From positions 1-64,000 of the forward strand of contig JAKBGO010000001.1 in NCBI GenBank assembly GCA_021833065.1: a stretch of 64,000 bases of DNA, written 5' to 3'. The notes under the pieces were generated by a model. The model was given only the letters and a program-made list of their open reading frames with translations. It had not been told where the DNA came from and did not search any database. Shown here one piece after another: positions 50,399 to 58,476 of the stretch. The translations under genes were made by a program, and so were the position numbers. Numbering within the stretch: the first letter of the stretch is position 1; each line of letters opens with the position of its first letter. The DNA comes from a bacterium (GTDB taxonomy: Bacteria; Patescibacteriota; Saccharimonadia; Saccharimonadales; UBA4665).

Positions 50399-51120
50399 TC
50401 TTTGCCCCCAACTAGCTCAAGAAAGCTGTCTTCAATATTAGTGCAACCAGTTTGTTCCATGATGTTTTGAGGCGTCTGATCGGCAATTATTTTACCGTTT
50501 CTGACTAGAACTAGATAGTCGCATCTGGAGGCTTCGTCCATAGAGTGTGAGGAAATTATGAGGGTCTTACCTTGTTCGGACAAGGTCTTAAATAGTTTCC
50601 ATAATTTTTCTCTTAAAACTGGATCGAGTCCGACTGTCGGCTCATCCAGTACCAATAATTCGGGTGATCCAATCAAAGAGATCGCCAGAGAAACTCTTTG
50701 TTTTTGACCACTCGATAAATTAGACACTAAAACATTCGACTTGCTTTCCAGCTCAACCGTCTTTAATAAATCGCTTAACATGTTTTCGCTGGATTTTTTA
50801 TTAATTCCCATCATGGTTATGAAGTAGTTAAGATTTTCTTTTATTGTTAAATCAGGGTAAACCGATAGTTCTTGAGTCATATAAGCTACTCGATTTCTCA
50901 GTTGTTTTGAGCCGGCCGGTAAGCCCAAGACTGAAATCCGGCCTGATGTAATTTTCAAACTTCCAACAATTGATCTGATTAGTGTAGTTTTTCCGGCTCC
51001 CGATGGGCCGATGAAACCAATAATTTTTCCGGAGGGAAGGCTAAGTTTTATGTCGTTGAGGATTTTAATATTTTTTGCAACTGATACGTTCAATTCTTCT
51101 ATTTCGATAGCCGATACCAT
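50395..51120 (-). CDS. ABC transporter ATP-binding protein (CcmA/DrrA type)
   Basis: A 241-aa nucleotide-binding subunit with Walker A GPSGAGKTTLIRS, Q-loop AYMTQELSVYP, signature LSSGQKQRVSLA, Walker B LLVLDEPTVGLDP and the H-loop in LIISSHSMDEA. It pairs with the ABC-2 permease immediately downstream (4-nt overlap). I take ATG 51120 rather than the track's 51144; TACTAT lies 6 nt upstream of it on the minus strand, again a leaderless layout. It is divergent from the GNAT gene at 51213. Confidence 0.93.
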   Translation of the reverse strand: MVSAIEIEELNVSVAKNIKILNDIKLSLPSGKIIGFIGPSGAGKTTLIRSIVGSLKITSGRISVLGLPAGSKQLRNRVAYMTQELSVYPDLTIKENLNYFITMMGINKKSSENMLSDLLKTVELESKSNVLVSNLSSGQKQRVSLAISLIGSPELLVLDEPTVGLDPVLREKLWKLFKTLSEQGKTLIISSHSMDEASRCDYLVLVRNGKIIADQTPQNIMEQTGCTNIEDSFLELVGGKE

Positions 51121-51212
51121 ATAAACATAGTAACAAACTACCACAAACTTTATGAATTGAATAATCTAAAAATTATTGTATAATATCGAAAACCTAATAG
51201 CAGGGGACTGAT

Positions 51213-51908
51213 ATGAAGCAGGACAAACTATATAAACCATCCAATCTAGTAATTAACAGGGATTTTATTCCAACTCGTCTACTCTCTGAGTCGGCTCAAG
51301 AAATTGGTTATGAAGCCTGGCGGCACAGATTAACTACTCGCTCAGACTATGAAATAAAAAACATGTTTAATCCTGGAAGTCTTAAGACTATTGAAAAATT
51401 TCAAAAAAATATTGCAAGGAAGATAGGTCGTTTCGTATCAGTAATAGCATTTCAATCTAACGAACCAATCGGATACGCATGGGCTGCTGATGATGTGGGT
51501 AATTTGACCCCAGCCCAACAAAGAGCAAAAACCTTAGCCCTTAAGGCTAGGGGCCGAAAGCCATATGCCTGGATTGCACAGATAAATGTCTTGCCTGATT
51601 ATCAAGGAGAGGGAATCGGTTCGGCAATGTTATTTGAAGTTTTGAAACCTTTTTCTAACGATCAAAAACCGACTGCTTATGTTTTCGATGAAAATCAACC
51701 TACTTTGAGTTGGTTCAGATCCCTTGATTTTTATGCAAGACCGGAAAAGCCCACGGATCCAAATGATCAAGCTAACGGTCCGGATTTATATTTTGGTTTG
51801 GCAGCGGATCATGTCTTGCAGTGGCGCTTAGAGGCCGAAAGCGTGGATAGTGTTAGAAAAAACCTTGGCAAGATTGTCTTACCGAACTATGTTGTCCGTG
51901 AAGCTTAA
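51213..51908 (+). CDS. GNAT-family N-acetyltransferase
   Basis: A 231-aa GNAT protein. The acetyl-CoA loop is INVLPDYQGEGIGSAML (about residues 128-144), followed by a strand/helix with the typical YVFDENQPTLSWFRSLDFYAR, where GNATs usually carry N-x-x-A-x-x-F-Y. The substrate is unknown. TATAAT and an AGGGGAC Shine-Dalgarno-like sequence precede the ATG. The gene is divergent from the ABC exporter; a regulatory link is possible but not shown. Confidence 0.85.
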   Translation: MKQDKLYKPSNLVINRDFIPTRLLSESAQEIGYEAWRHRLTTRSDYEIKNMFNPGSLKTIEKFQKNIARKIGRFVSVIAFQSNEPIGYAWAADDVGNLTPAQQRAKTLALKARGRKPYAWIAQINVLPDYQGEGIGSAMLFEVLKPFSNDQKPTAYVFDENQPTLSWFRSLDFYARPEKPTDPNDQANGPDLYFGLAADHVLQWRLEAESVDSVRKNLGKIVLPNYVVREA

Positions 51909-51962
51909 TTAATTATGTTAATAGGACTATAATAAAAACGTTATTTAAAAGGACATTTAATT

Positions 51963-52190
51963 ATGTTATTTAGTCACTACAACGGTCATTTTAGTGTGTC
52001 AAACGGATGGGTAACTTTGCTGGCTCTCTTGGCAATTTGGGAGTTAGTATGGAAGCTAATTGCACTTTGGAGAGCGGGACGGAATAATCAACTCGGTTGG
52101 TTTTTAGCTGTCGGTATACTCAATACCGCCGGTATTTTAGAGATAATTTATCTTATTTTTTTTCAAAAAGATAATTCTTCGAGCAAATAG
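51963..52190 (+). CDS. DUF5652-family small membrane protein
   Basis: A 75-aa protein with two helices. The sequence WKLIALWRAGRNNQLGWFLAV and LNTAGILEIIYLIFF matches the DUF5652 pattern (W-x-x-x-A-x-R-x-x-x-x-x-WF...L-N-T-x-G-I-L-x-I-x-Y), common in CPR genomes; function unknown. An AAAAGGA Shine-Dalgarno-like element precedes the ATG. Confidence 0.75.
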   Translation: MLFSHYNGHFSVSNGWVTLLALLAIWELVWKLIALWRAGRNNQLGWFLAVGILNTAGILEIIYLIFFQKDNSSSK

Positions 52191-52252
52191 TTATTAAAAC
52201 CTATAGAAAACAACTACTGAGACATAACTTCCAATTAGTTTTTCCCGACTAA

Positions 52253-52744
52253 CTATTTAAATATGAAAAGACAGAGAACTCCGGCAGGAACTTTTTGCCT
52301 GGCAACTTCCTCTCCACCTTCTTTCATGAATTGACGTTGGACATGTATATTGGTTATCCATGTCGCGCTAACTGCTATAGCTCCCATCTTTCTGATGATA
52401 TTAAGTCTATGACTTAAAAGTTCCGAGTAGATTCCTTTGCGAGAGAAATCGGGGTCTACGAACGCTCCTCCTAGTTCGAGAAGCCGAGCATTGTTACTGG
52501 GAGGCATGCCATTTAACCAAAAATCTAAACTTATTGGATTGGGGTTTTCAATAAGGCCATGACCTACTATTTTTTGATCCATGACGGCCACGTATCGATC
52601 GAGAGCATCTCTTGAATATAGCTCTGTGTCGAGGCTGTCTGGCGGATAAAAATCAGGGTTCGGTATATGCGTCGCTGCCTGAGATTTTTGATATAGCCTA
52701 ACGATTTCATCTCTATCTGATTCTGTGATTTTTCTGATTTCCAT
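52253..52744 (-). CDS. GNAT-family N-acetyltransferase
   Basis: A 163-aa GNAT protein: EIRKITESDRDEIVRLYQKS at the N-terminus, YVAVMDQKIVGHGLIE on the central strands and ELGGAFVDPDFSRKGIYSELLSHRLN in the acetyl-CoA loop (Q/R-x-x-G-x-G/A replaced by SRKGIYS). The substrate is unknown. It stands alone on the minus strand between two accessory genes. Confidence 0.8.
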   Translation of the reverse strand: MEIRKITESDRDEIVRLYQKSQAATHIPNPDFYPPDSLDTELYSRDALDRYVAVMDQKIVGHGLIENPNPISLDFWLNGMPPSNNARLLELGGAFVDPDFSRKGIYSELLSHRLNIIRKMGAIAVSATWITNIHVQRQFMKEGGEEVARQKVPAGVLCLFIFK

Positions 52745-52988
52745 CTAAAATCATTATATTAAAAAACCTAGAAACTAAATAATACGTCCTATAAGATTGA
52801 AAATTAGCTCAAGTTCGGTAGTATTTATCCAAATTTTAGATATTTTCCAATACCCACATTTCGGTTATAAAAGCCATTACTAAACACGGATCGCTGTGTG
52901 AATTTTTAATAACTGTCCTTTCAATAAACTATCACAACAAAGAAAGTTCAGTATTGGAGATACAGAGTAGGTCACTACAGAAATTGTT

Positions 52989-53642
52989 TCAATTTTCTAA
53001 TAGCTTATCCGGGTAGACCATATACATACGACGGTCGAGTACTTGGCCGTCCTCGTATGATGAATCAAGGGTAGGACGCAGTTCATCGTCTGGTGCTTCA
53101 GTAATTAGGACAAACCCTACTTTCGGATAAATTGTAGCTGCGGGGTTGCTTCGCCATGTTTCAAGACCGATTCCTGCCTTAGGTTCATACAAGGAATGAG
53201 TACTCGACACTACCACTTGGATGAAGTCCTTACTCAGTCCTTTACCTAACACTCTTTCTCCAAGTCGATAGGCTGAGGTAATAGGATGGTCTGGAAGCTC
53301 ATTAGAGGGCTCTATTCCGGTCCATCCGTAGCCTTCAAGTCGTGTATTAAAGTCGCAGTTGCTTAAGAGCAAGAACATAGCTCGACCGCCATTTTTCTGT
53401 AACCACCTGGCGGTTGAAGACAGACTGCCAAATCGTTTTTCCGTTGAATCATTAGGGCAATATTCTCTAATGTGATTCTGTTGACTCATGACAGCAATGG
53501 CACCGGCATAATATTCGGTTAAGCCGATTCCCACCGAAAATCCTTTTTCATGCAAGCGTCGTAAAGCATTATCGCCACGTTGTCCGATTCCTCGCTCCAG
53601 GAAGGACACTTCTTTTACATATTCACTCGGGAAATGCGGCAT
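52989..53642 (-). CDS. GNAT-like protein, divergent
   Basis: A 217-aa protein of higher GC than its neighbours. The C-terminal part (GIGLETWRSNPAATIYPKVGFVLI) resembles the end of a GNAT domain, where an N-x-x-A-x-x-x-Y-x-K-x-GF motif closes the fold, and RLGERVLGKGLSKDFIQVVV could be the cofactor loop region. I use ATG 53642 (MPHFPSEYV) instead of TTG 53660. The biochemical role is unknown. Base composition suggests recent acquisition. Confidence 0.55.
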   Translation of the reverse strand: MPHFPSEYVKEVSFLERGIGQRGDNALRRLHEKGFSVGIGLTEYYAGAIAVMSQQNHIREYCPNDSTEKRFGSLSSTARWLQKNGGRAMFLLLSNCDFNTRLEGYGWTGIEPSNELPDHPITSAYRLGERVLGKGLSKDFIQVVVSSTHSLYEPKAGIGLETWRSNPAATIYPKVGFVLITEAPDDELRPTLDSSYEDGQVLDRRMYMVYPDKLLEN

Positions 53643-53685
53643 TATCCTACATAATAACAAAAAATGGCTACTTTATAGCAGCTAT

Positions 53686-53722
53686 TTGACAATAATAAAT
53701 GCCATGTATACAATGTATGCAT
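53686..53722 (+). promoter_or_regulatory. Promoter TTGACA-N17-TACAAT with palindromic operator for VapBC
   Basis: A consensus TTGACA (53686-53691), 17-nt spacer and TACAAT (53709-53714). The -10 and start site lie inside an imperfect palindrome (53704-53722, ATGTATAC...GTATGCAT). The ATG at 53721 is 6 nt past the -10, so the mRNA should be leaderless and the operator would overlap the start codon. Confidence 0.75.
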
Positions 53723-53972
53723 GAGGAATATTCAATATACTATCAGAAATATACCCTTACCAGTAGATAAGGTGATACGTAAGCGCTCAAAGCAGACCGG
53801 TAAGTCTTTTAATCAGACAGTGGTCGACTTGCTGACTTTGCAGACTTTTGGTACTACAGAAGTACCTGATAATTCTAATTTTGATTGGCTATTTAATATA
53901 AACACCTTAGATAGTAACTTTGATAAGGCTATTAAAGAAATGTCTCAGGTGGATGAGAGCCTTTGGAAGTAA
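53721..53972 (+). CDS. VapB-like ribbon-helix-helix antitoxin
   Basis: An 83-aa protein with an N-terminal RHH-like domain (IQYTIRNIPLPVDKVIRKRSKQTGKSFNQTVVDLL, key part VIRKRSKQTGKSFNQTVV) and an acidic/aromatic C-terminal tail (FDWLFNINTLDSNFD), the usual toxin-binding arm. The downstream PIN gene starts 3 nt after its stop. The upstream palindrome is its probable operator. Confidence 0.82.
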   Translation: MRNIQYTIRNIPLPVDKVIRKRSKQTGKSFNQTVVDLLTLQTFGTTEVPDNSNFDWLFNINTLDSNFDKAIKEMSQVDESLWK

Positions 53973-53975
53973 ACA

Positions 53976-54368
53976 ATGTCATCATTTACTTTGGATACCA
54001 GTGCCTACTCGGCATTCAATAGAGGAGACAAACGTCTAAAAGCTTGGTTTAACTCAGAAATCGATATTATAGTTCCGAGCATTGTAATAGGTGAACTTAG
54101 GGCGGGTTTTGCGGCAGGTAATAAACACATAGAGAATGAGAAATTTCTACAAAGATTTCTGGATAGCCCCAATGTGTACATAGAGAGCATATCTGACGAC
54201 ACAACTAAAATATATGCAGGGGTATATCTTAGTCTACGTAACAAAGGGAAACCAATTGGCACAAACGATATGTGGATAGCAGCAATTGCACTTCAATTAA
54301 ATAATGAACTTTTAACTTTGGACGAAGGGTTTGAACATATACCTGATCTTATGGTTGCCAGCATCTAA
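53976..54368 (+). CDS. VapC-like PIN-domain toxin
   Basis: A 130-aa PIN RNase. The acidic active-site residues are visible in FTLDTSAYSAF (Asp), VPSIVIGELRAGF (Glu), GTNDMWIAAIAL (Asp) and LLTLDEGFEHIP (Asp), matching VapC. It forms the second toxin-antitoxin pair of the window, with an RHH antitoxin, and is not obviously a recent duplicate of the first PIN gene (44340). Confidence 0.9.
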   Translation: MSSFTLDTSAYSAFNRGDKRLKAWFNSEIDIIVPSIVIGELRAGFAAGNKHIENEKFLQRFLDSPNVYIESISDDTTKIYAGVYLSLRNKGKPIGTNDMWIAAIALQLNNELLTLDEGFEHIPDLMVASI

Positions 54369-54410
54369 ATTTGAGTTGGAGGGCCATCGTGTTGTCTATT
54401 GCAACCAGTT

Positions 54411-55817
54411 TTACTGCAGGCCAGCGTCTTTTAATATTGCCATCCACCCTTTAATCACAGACGCCTTGTACTTTTTCTTGACGGTAACTTTGTCGTAAAT
54501 GTTTTTGAGAGAGTCGTCAGCTTTATATTTCTTGCGAATTGCTAAGTAGCGCTCATGATCGTAGACTTTCCAAAAATTGGCCTCCTCGTAGTAGCAATGC
54601 GCATATAAGACCTTACGACCGCCAAGGCTGTGCACTTTATTTTCAATCTCACGGTTCGTGTCTATGAAAGCGTCGTAATCACCATGAAAGGCACCCCATA
54701 GGCCAACGTTTATTACGCTCTCAGACTTTAGATAGTTGGGTGCCAGCCATGCCTCCTTATCGGTTTTGAGAGGGCAGAGCCACAATGGCTCGATACCGAA
54801 CCGGCTATCAACATAATCAACGAACTCTTGCACGCTAGCTTTGGGCAAACACAGATCTTGAATAATGAATTGCTGAGATAAGTGTGCGCCGTGCAGAAAC
54901 CTGTACAAGGTGCGTGTTTTCATGAAGCTTGAAAACCAGTATCTAGTGAACCGGTTAAATGGTATATGAAACAGTTTATAGCCATGCTTGCCCATCCAAA
55001 AAGCGCCTCTATCGTAACGAAACAAGTAGTCTTGCAGGGGGATACGTTCTTTGTAGTTGCTATGTTTTGATGCGACATTTTGAGCGTGCAAATAAAACCA
55101 CTCATCACGAGCTTGGCTAAAGCGGGCAAGCGGTAACGTCAAGTCATTAGCCTTATTGCCTATCATAACAACACCTTCTTCTTTGCCAAACATGATTGCA
55201 TCGATAAATAATGGTTTGTTTTTTGCTACTAATGTCATCACGCGTGATGCTTCGGCGGCACTCTTGACTGGCACATACGCTAACTCGACAAACTTGGGTG
55301 CATCGACGAGCTGTAACTTTATTAATGTTAACACTCCCAGAGATCCGTACGAACAAGCTAAACCGTGATATAAGTCGGGGTGATTTTTGTTGCTGGCTGT
55401 CACGACAGCACCATTACCAAGCACAACTTCATATTCAAGTGCTATTTCATGCAGACAACCCCAGGCGTAGGAGCTGCTCTCTGCGGCACCACCCTGAACA
55501 GCGCCACCTATTGTAATACCGGGGAACTCGCTAACTACTGCTGGCATGAGACCAAAAGGTATGGTTGCTTGGATTAAAGCATCCAGAGGCACATTCGGCT
55601 CAACTAGCACATAGCGTTCATCTGAGTTTACCTCTAAAATGTCAGTTAAACTACTTACATCGACAGTCTTTTGTCTGTCTGCATCGCTCACTCGAGTAGA
55701 ATTGGATTCACCATGGTACATCCGCACCTGTTGCTTGGCTTTGTAGAACGCCGTCATCTGCCTCTGAACAGCGCTTACCTTTTGTTTGTGCTGACGATGC
55801 TTGGTTTTCATTTCCAT
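54411..55817 (-). CDS. DHCR24/DWARF1-like FAD-dependent oxidoreductase
   Basis: A 468-aa flavoprotein of the FAD_binding_4 family. The PP-loop and FAD-binding region VLVEPNVPLDALIQATIPFG and FPGITIGGAVQGGAAESSSY, then YEVVLGNGAVVTAS and GLACSYGSLGVLTLIKLQL, are strikingly like delta(24)-sterol reductase (DHCR24), and the C-terminal EPLWLCPLK also matches. This is unusual in a reduced genome without sterol biosynthesis. I use ATG 55817 because a terminator occupies the region before it. Base composition is richer in GC than the neighbours, so transfer is likely. The substrate is unknown. Confidence 0.82.
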   Translation of the reverse strand: MEMKTKHRQHKQKVSAVQRQMTAFYKAKQQVRMYHGESNSTRVSDADRQKTVDVSSLTDILEVNSDERYVLVEPNVPLDALIQATIPFGLMPAVVSEFPGITIGGAVQGGAAESSSYAWGCLHEIALEYEVVLGNGAVVTASNKNHPDLYHGLACSYGSLGVLTLIKLQLVDAPKFVELAYVPVKSAAEASRVMTLVAKNKPLFIDAIMFGKEEGVVMIGNKANDLTLPLARFSQARDEWFYLHAQNVASKHSNYKERIPLQDYLFRYDRGAFWMGKHGYKLFHIPFNRFTRYWFSSFMKTRTLYRFLHGAHLSQQFIIQDLCLPKASVQEFVDYVDSRFGIEPLWLCPLKTDKEAWLAPNYLKSESVINVGLWGAFHGDYDAFIDTNREIENKVHSLGGRKVLYAHCYYEEANFWKVYDHERYLAIRKKYKADDSLKNIYDKVTVKKKYKASVIKGWMAILKDAGLQ

Positions 55818-55828
55818 CTTTACTATAA

Positions 55829-55855
55829 CAAAAAAAATAGAGGCGATCGGCCTCT
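55829..55855 (-). terminator. Intrinsic terminator of tRNA-Lys(CUU)
   Basis: On the minus strand AGAGGC and GCCTCT form a 6-bp stem with a 5-nt loop, followed by a T-run (ATTTTTTTTG). It lies between the tRNA-Lys and the FAD oxidoreductase gene, so it separates the two transcripts and rules out the upstream ORF-track start of the oxidoreductase. Confidence 0.85.
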
Positions 55856-55873
55856 GTTTAAACATAAGCGGTA

Positions 55874-55950
55874 TGGAGGGCCAGGAGGGACTTGAACCCT
55901 CGACACCCTGCTTAAGAGGCAGGTGCTCTAACCAGCTGAGCTACTGGCCC
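55874..55950 (-). tRNA. tRNA-Lys (CUU), CCA encoded
   Basis: Acceptor GGGCCAG/CTGGCCC, D-arm GCTCAGCTGGTTAGAGC, anticodon stem CCTGC/GCAGG with loop CTCTTAA (anticodon CTT), T-arm GAGGGTTCAAGTCCCTC, discriminator T and CCA. The second Lys isoacceptor of the window. Confidence 0.97.
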
Positions 55951-56032
55951 GGTAGTTAAACTTTATCAGAACTCTGTTAAATTGACTAGTGCATGAGAGA
56001 CTATCGATTCAATCTGTTAGAATATCAGTAGA

Positions 56033-56839
56033 ATGAAATATCTTAACGGACTAGTACTGGTTGACTATATTAAATCCAGACATCAACGGCAGGTTGATGA
56101 TTTAAGGATTAACCATAAAAAATACTTAACTCTAGCCATTGTTGTATCTATAGATAACCCAGTTACAGAACTTTATATTAGGTTGAAACAAAAATATGCT
56201 GAAGATATTGGGGCTAGAGCATTGCTCTATAGAACTGAAATGAATGAAATCAATGATTTGATTATTTCTTTAAACAATAATAAATCGATCCACGGAATAA
56301 TAATTCAATTGCCACTTGCGGATACTAAAAAAACAGACGAAGTTGTCTCACTAATCGATAAAAACAAAGACGTTGATGGACTATCGGCTGATTCCAAGTT
56401 TGATCCAGCTACTCCTAAAGCGATTCTGTGGTTATTAGCTGGTTATAATATCGATTTTCAAGGCAAAAAAATACTGATAATAGGGAATGGCAAACTAGTC
56501 GGCGCACCCCTCAGTAGAATGTTAATTGATTCAGAATATGATGTTCAAACTGTTGACGACACCGTTCAGGATTTAAAGTCTTTGACCTTAGAATCAGATA
56601 TTATCATTACGGCCACTGGCAGCCCTCGTCTGATAACATCTGATATGGTTAATCCTAATACTGTTATTGTTGATGCCGGAGTCGCCAGCGAGAATAACAA
56701 AACCGTGGGTGATTTAGATGATTCGGTTTATGGTAGAGACGACTTAACCATTACTCCTAAAAAAGGTGGAGTTGGACCACTTACGGTTTGTGCCCTTTTC
56801 GATAATCTTATATTAGCCGCTAAATTACTTGGTGATTAA
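56033..56839 (+). CDS. folD: FolD: methylenetetrahydrofolate dehydrogenase/cyclohydrolase
   Basis: FolD converts 5,10-methylene-THF to 10-formyl-THF and pairs functionally with GlyA (38988). The 268-aa protein has TELYIRLKQKYAEDIG (Tyr and Lys of the cyclohydrolase site), HGIIIQLPLADTKKTDEV, NKDVDGLSAD, the Rossmann loop IIGNGKLVGAPLSRML and TPKKGGVGPLTVCALFDN. The nucleotide loop reads GNGKLVG rather than the common GRSxxVG, a modest variant. TAGAAT lies 9 nt before the ATG. It overlaps the convergent response-regulator gene by 15 bp. Confidence 0.95.
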   Translation: MKYLNGLVLVDYIKSRHQRQVDDLRINHKKYLTLAIVVSIDNPVTELYIRLKQKYAEDIGARALLYRTEMNEINDLIISLNNNKSIHGIIIQLPLADTKKTDEVVSLIDKNKDVDGLSADSKFDPATPKAILWLLAGYNIDFQGKKILIIGNGKLVGAPLSRMLIDSEYDVQTVDDTVQDLKSLTLESDIIITATGSPRLITSDMVNPNTVIVDAGVASENNKTVGDLDDSVYGRDDLTITPKKGGVGPLTVCALFDNLILAAKLLGD

Positions 56840-57196
56840 TTGTTTTTTTACAAGTTCCGTGACTTGTCTTGGTGTCATATCGGCTTTCAGTATAACGGCA
56901 CTTACACCGAGTTTTCTGACAGATTCAGGTATTTCTTGTTCTCCCATATTTGTTAGAACAATAACTTTTAGATCTTTTCCGAAAGAAGTTGCTCTGAGTT
57001 TTTCGAGCATCACGTCGCCGTTCATTTCAGGCATCATCAAGTCAAGTAACACAATATCCGGACGCATTTCTTCAATCAGTTCGAGACCAAGTTTGCCATT
57101 TTCGGCTATTTCAACGTCATAGCCTTCAGCCTCAAATTTAAAACGGTACATTTGAGATATAATCTGATCGTCTTCTACAATAGCGACCTTGAACAT
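56825..57196 (-). CDS. Single-domain response regulator (CheY-like), copy 1
   Basis: A 123-aa receiver domain without output domain. The acidic pocket is in VEDD (residues 8-10), the phospho-acceptor is Asp52 in IVLLDLMMPEMNG, the Thr switch is in IVLTNMG and the Lys is in AVILKAD. It is closely related to the next gene on the same strand (shared NGKLG, PDIVLLDLMMPEMNGDV and LTN segments), a tandem duplication. Two histidine kinases are 2.3-6.7 kb away and are the obvious partners. It probably acts by protein-protein contact, for example on pili, though that is inferred. Confidence 0.93.
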   Translation of the reverse strand: MFKVAIVEDDQIISQMYRFKFEAEGYDVEIAENGKLGLELIEEMRPDIVLLDLMMPEMNGDVMLEKLRATSFGKDLKVIVLTNMGEQEIPESVRKLGVSAVILKADMTPRQVTELVKKQLITK

Positions 57197-57237
57197 ATTA
57201 TATTTAAACTAACATGATTTATCTGAAAAGAAAACAC

Positions 57238-57609
57238 TTATTTTAATAAGCGTTCAACTATGTCCAAGATCTGTTGTGGAGTATGATTTGCTTTTACGAC
57301 ATAGCCTGAAATGTTCAAAAATCGTAAGATAGCAGGGGCTTCATCTTTGCCGACATTTGTTAAAATAAGAACTTTTACATCCTTACCCCAATCATGTTTG
57401 CGGATTTCCTCAAGCAGAACATCACCATTCATTTCAGGCATCATTAGATCGAGTAACACGATGTCCGGTCCAAAGTCTTCTACAGCCTTTATTCCGAGTT
57501 TACCGTTGTGAGCAGACTTAACATCATAGCCACTCAGCTTAAATTTATAAGAATACAGATTTCTTATAGGCTCTTCGTCGTCTATTATGAGTACTTTTTT
57601 GTTTTTCAT
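57238..57609 (-). CDS. Single-domain response regulator (CheY-like), copy 2
   Basis: A 123-aa stand-alone receiver, paralogous to copy 1, with IIDDEEPIRNLY, Asp54 in IVLLDLMMPEMNG, VLILTNVGKDEAP and YVVKANHTP (Lys). The start codon lies 11 nt after a minus-strand TATAAT that overlaps the TTGACA of the divergent plus-strand promoter, so the two transcripts may compete. It lies 41 nt upstream of copy 1 and likely in one operon with it. Confidence 0.93.
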   Translation of the reverse strand: MKNKKVLIIDDEEPIRNLYSYKFKLSGYDVKSAHNGKLGIKAVEDFGPDIVLLDLMMPEMNGDVLLEEIRKHDWGKDVKVLILTNVGKDEAPAILRFLNISGYVVKANHTPQQILDIVERLLK

Positions 57610-57615
57610 TTATGC

Positions 57616-57644
57616 TTGACATTATAGCCAAAATAAGGTAGAAT
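57616..57644 (+). promoter_or_regulatory. Consensus promoter TTGACA-N17-TAGAAT upstream of the acyltransferase-ThiF operon
   Basis: TTGACA (57616-57621) and TAGAAT (57639-57644) are spaced exactly 17 nt. The complementary strand of ATTATA (57618-57623) is the -10 of the divergent response-regulator gene, so the two promoters overlap. A terminator-like hairpin follows 17 nt after the predicted start point. Confidence 0.85.
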
Positions 57645-57667
57645 GTAAAAGTTCTTTTAAAAATTAC

Positions 57668-57706
57668 ATGCACTCCAGAAAATAGTTTTTTTGGGGTGCA
57701 TTTTTA
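57668..57706 (+). terminator. Terminator-like hairpin in the leader of the acyltransferase-ThiF operon
   Basis: ATGCACTCC (57668-57676) pairs with GGGGTGCAT (57693-57701) through 9 bp including one G-U, followed by TTTTT. Situated between a strong promoter and the first ORF, it would release a roughly 55-nt leader RNA unless read through, i.e. a possible attenuator. Confidence 0.75.
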
Positions 57707-57726
57707 AATTTAGAGATATTATTTAT

Positions 57727-58455
57727 ATGAGTACCACAGAATTATATAGACCTGAAATCATAACAACGTTATTCGATTCAGACCATTCCACGGATGAGTT
57801 CGCTACGGGCATTGTTGCATATGGCGACCACGCTCGTAGCGGATTGGAAAAAGAATATGCAGGCTATTTGCTTCTCAGGGGCAATGTCTATGCTTATCAG
57901 GAACATTATATGCCTGTTGAAGACCTAAATCCAGATGGAACTGAAACAGACTCAGAAGATTCAAGATCTGTTCACTTTACTGTTATCCAAAATGGCTTAA
58001 ATTCTATGGGAAAAGTAGTAGGTGCTATGCGATTGATTGTCAAATCACATGATGATCCACAAGCTCTTCCAGTTGAAATTCATTATCCTGAAGCATTCAA
58101 TAACCAGGATGTTCCATTGAATGGAATAGAGGTTTCAAGATTAATTGGTCCTGGTTTGATAAAATGGCTTCTTTTTGCAGCCGGTGTAAATTACGCAAAC
58201 GAGAATAGATTGGGTCCAGTTCTAGCGGTTGTAAAGGATTCCTTAGCGGATGCTCTAGACTCAATAGGTGTACCAGTAGTAAGACTTGCACCTCCTAAAT
58301 TTGTTGAGGAATATAATTCCTCAAAACTTCCTATATTAGTTAACGTTGATGGCTTGACCCAGACTCTTAATCGCGAAAAATCTGATGTTGTTTCCGAAAT
58401 GAAAAAAGTTGGGGAAGACTTTGTATTTTCGGGTAGAGTTGGTTTTAATAAATAA
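57727..58455 (+). CDS. LuxI/FeeM-like N-acyltransferase (GNAT fold), putative
   Basis: A 242-aa protein whose layout resembles autoinducer-synthase and FeeM-type N-acyl amino acid synthases, which have a GNAT-like fold. A charged, aromatic N-terminal region (EYAGYLLLRGNVYAYQEHYM) contains acidic clusters (DGTETDSEDSR), followed by VVGAMRLIVKS (the L-x-G-x-x-R-L-I motif) and GIEVSRLIGPG (the E-x-SR motif). The similarity is remote and only fold-level. I use ATG 57727; the track's TTG start lies inside the terminator hairpin. It lies 21 nt upstream of the ThiF-like gene and they form an operon. The acyl donor and acceptor are unknown. Confidence 0.55.
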   Translation: MSTTELYRPEIITTLFDSDHSTDEFATGIVAYGDHARSGLEKEYAGYLLLRGNVYAYQEHYMPVEDLNPDGTETDSEDSRSVHFTVIQNGLNSMGKVVGAMRLIVKSHDDPQALPVEIHYPEAFNNQDVPLNGIEVSRLIGPGLIKWLLFAAGVNYANENRLGPVLAVVKDSLADALDSIGVPVVRLAPPKFVEEYNSSKLPILVNVDGLTQTLNREKSDVVSEMKKVGEDFVFSGRVGFNK

Positions 58456-58476
58456 TTTTATACAGGTATATTTACA

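Noticed and set aside
52745-52988. Gap between two accessory minus-strand genes as a possible ncRNA
   Set aside because: No hairpin with T-run, no well-spaced promoter pair and no ORF of interest could be identified by eye.
55156-55577. Plus-strand ORFs of 65-72 aa opposite the FAD oxidoreductase
   Set aside because: They overlap fully with a well-supported gene on the other strand and have no motifs; antisense shadows.
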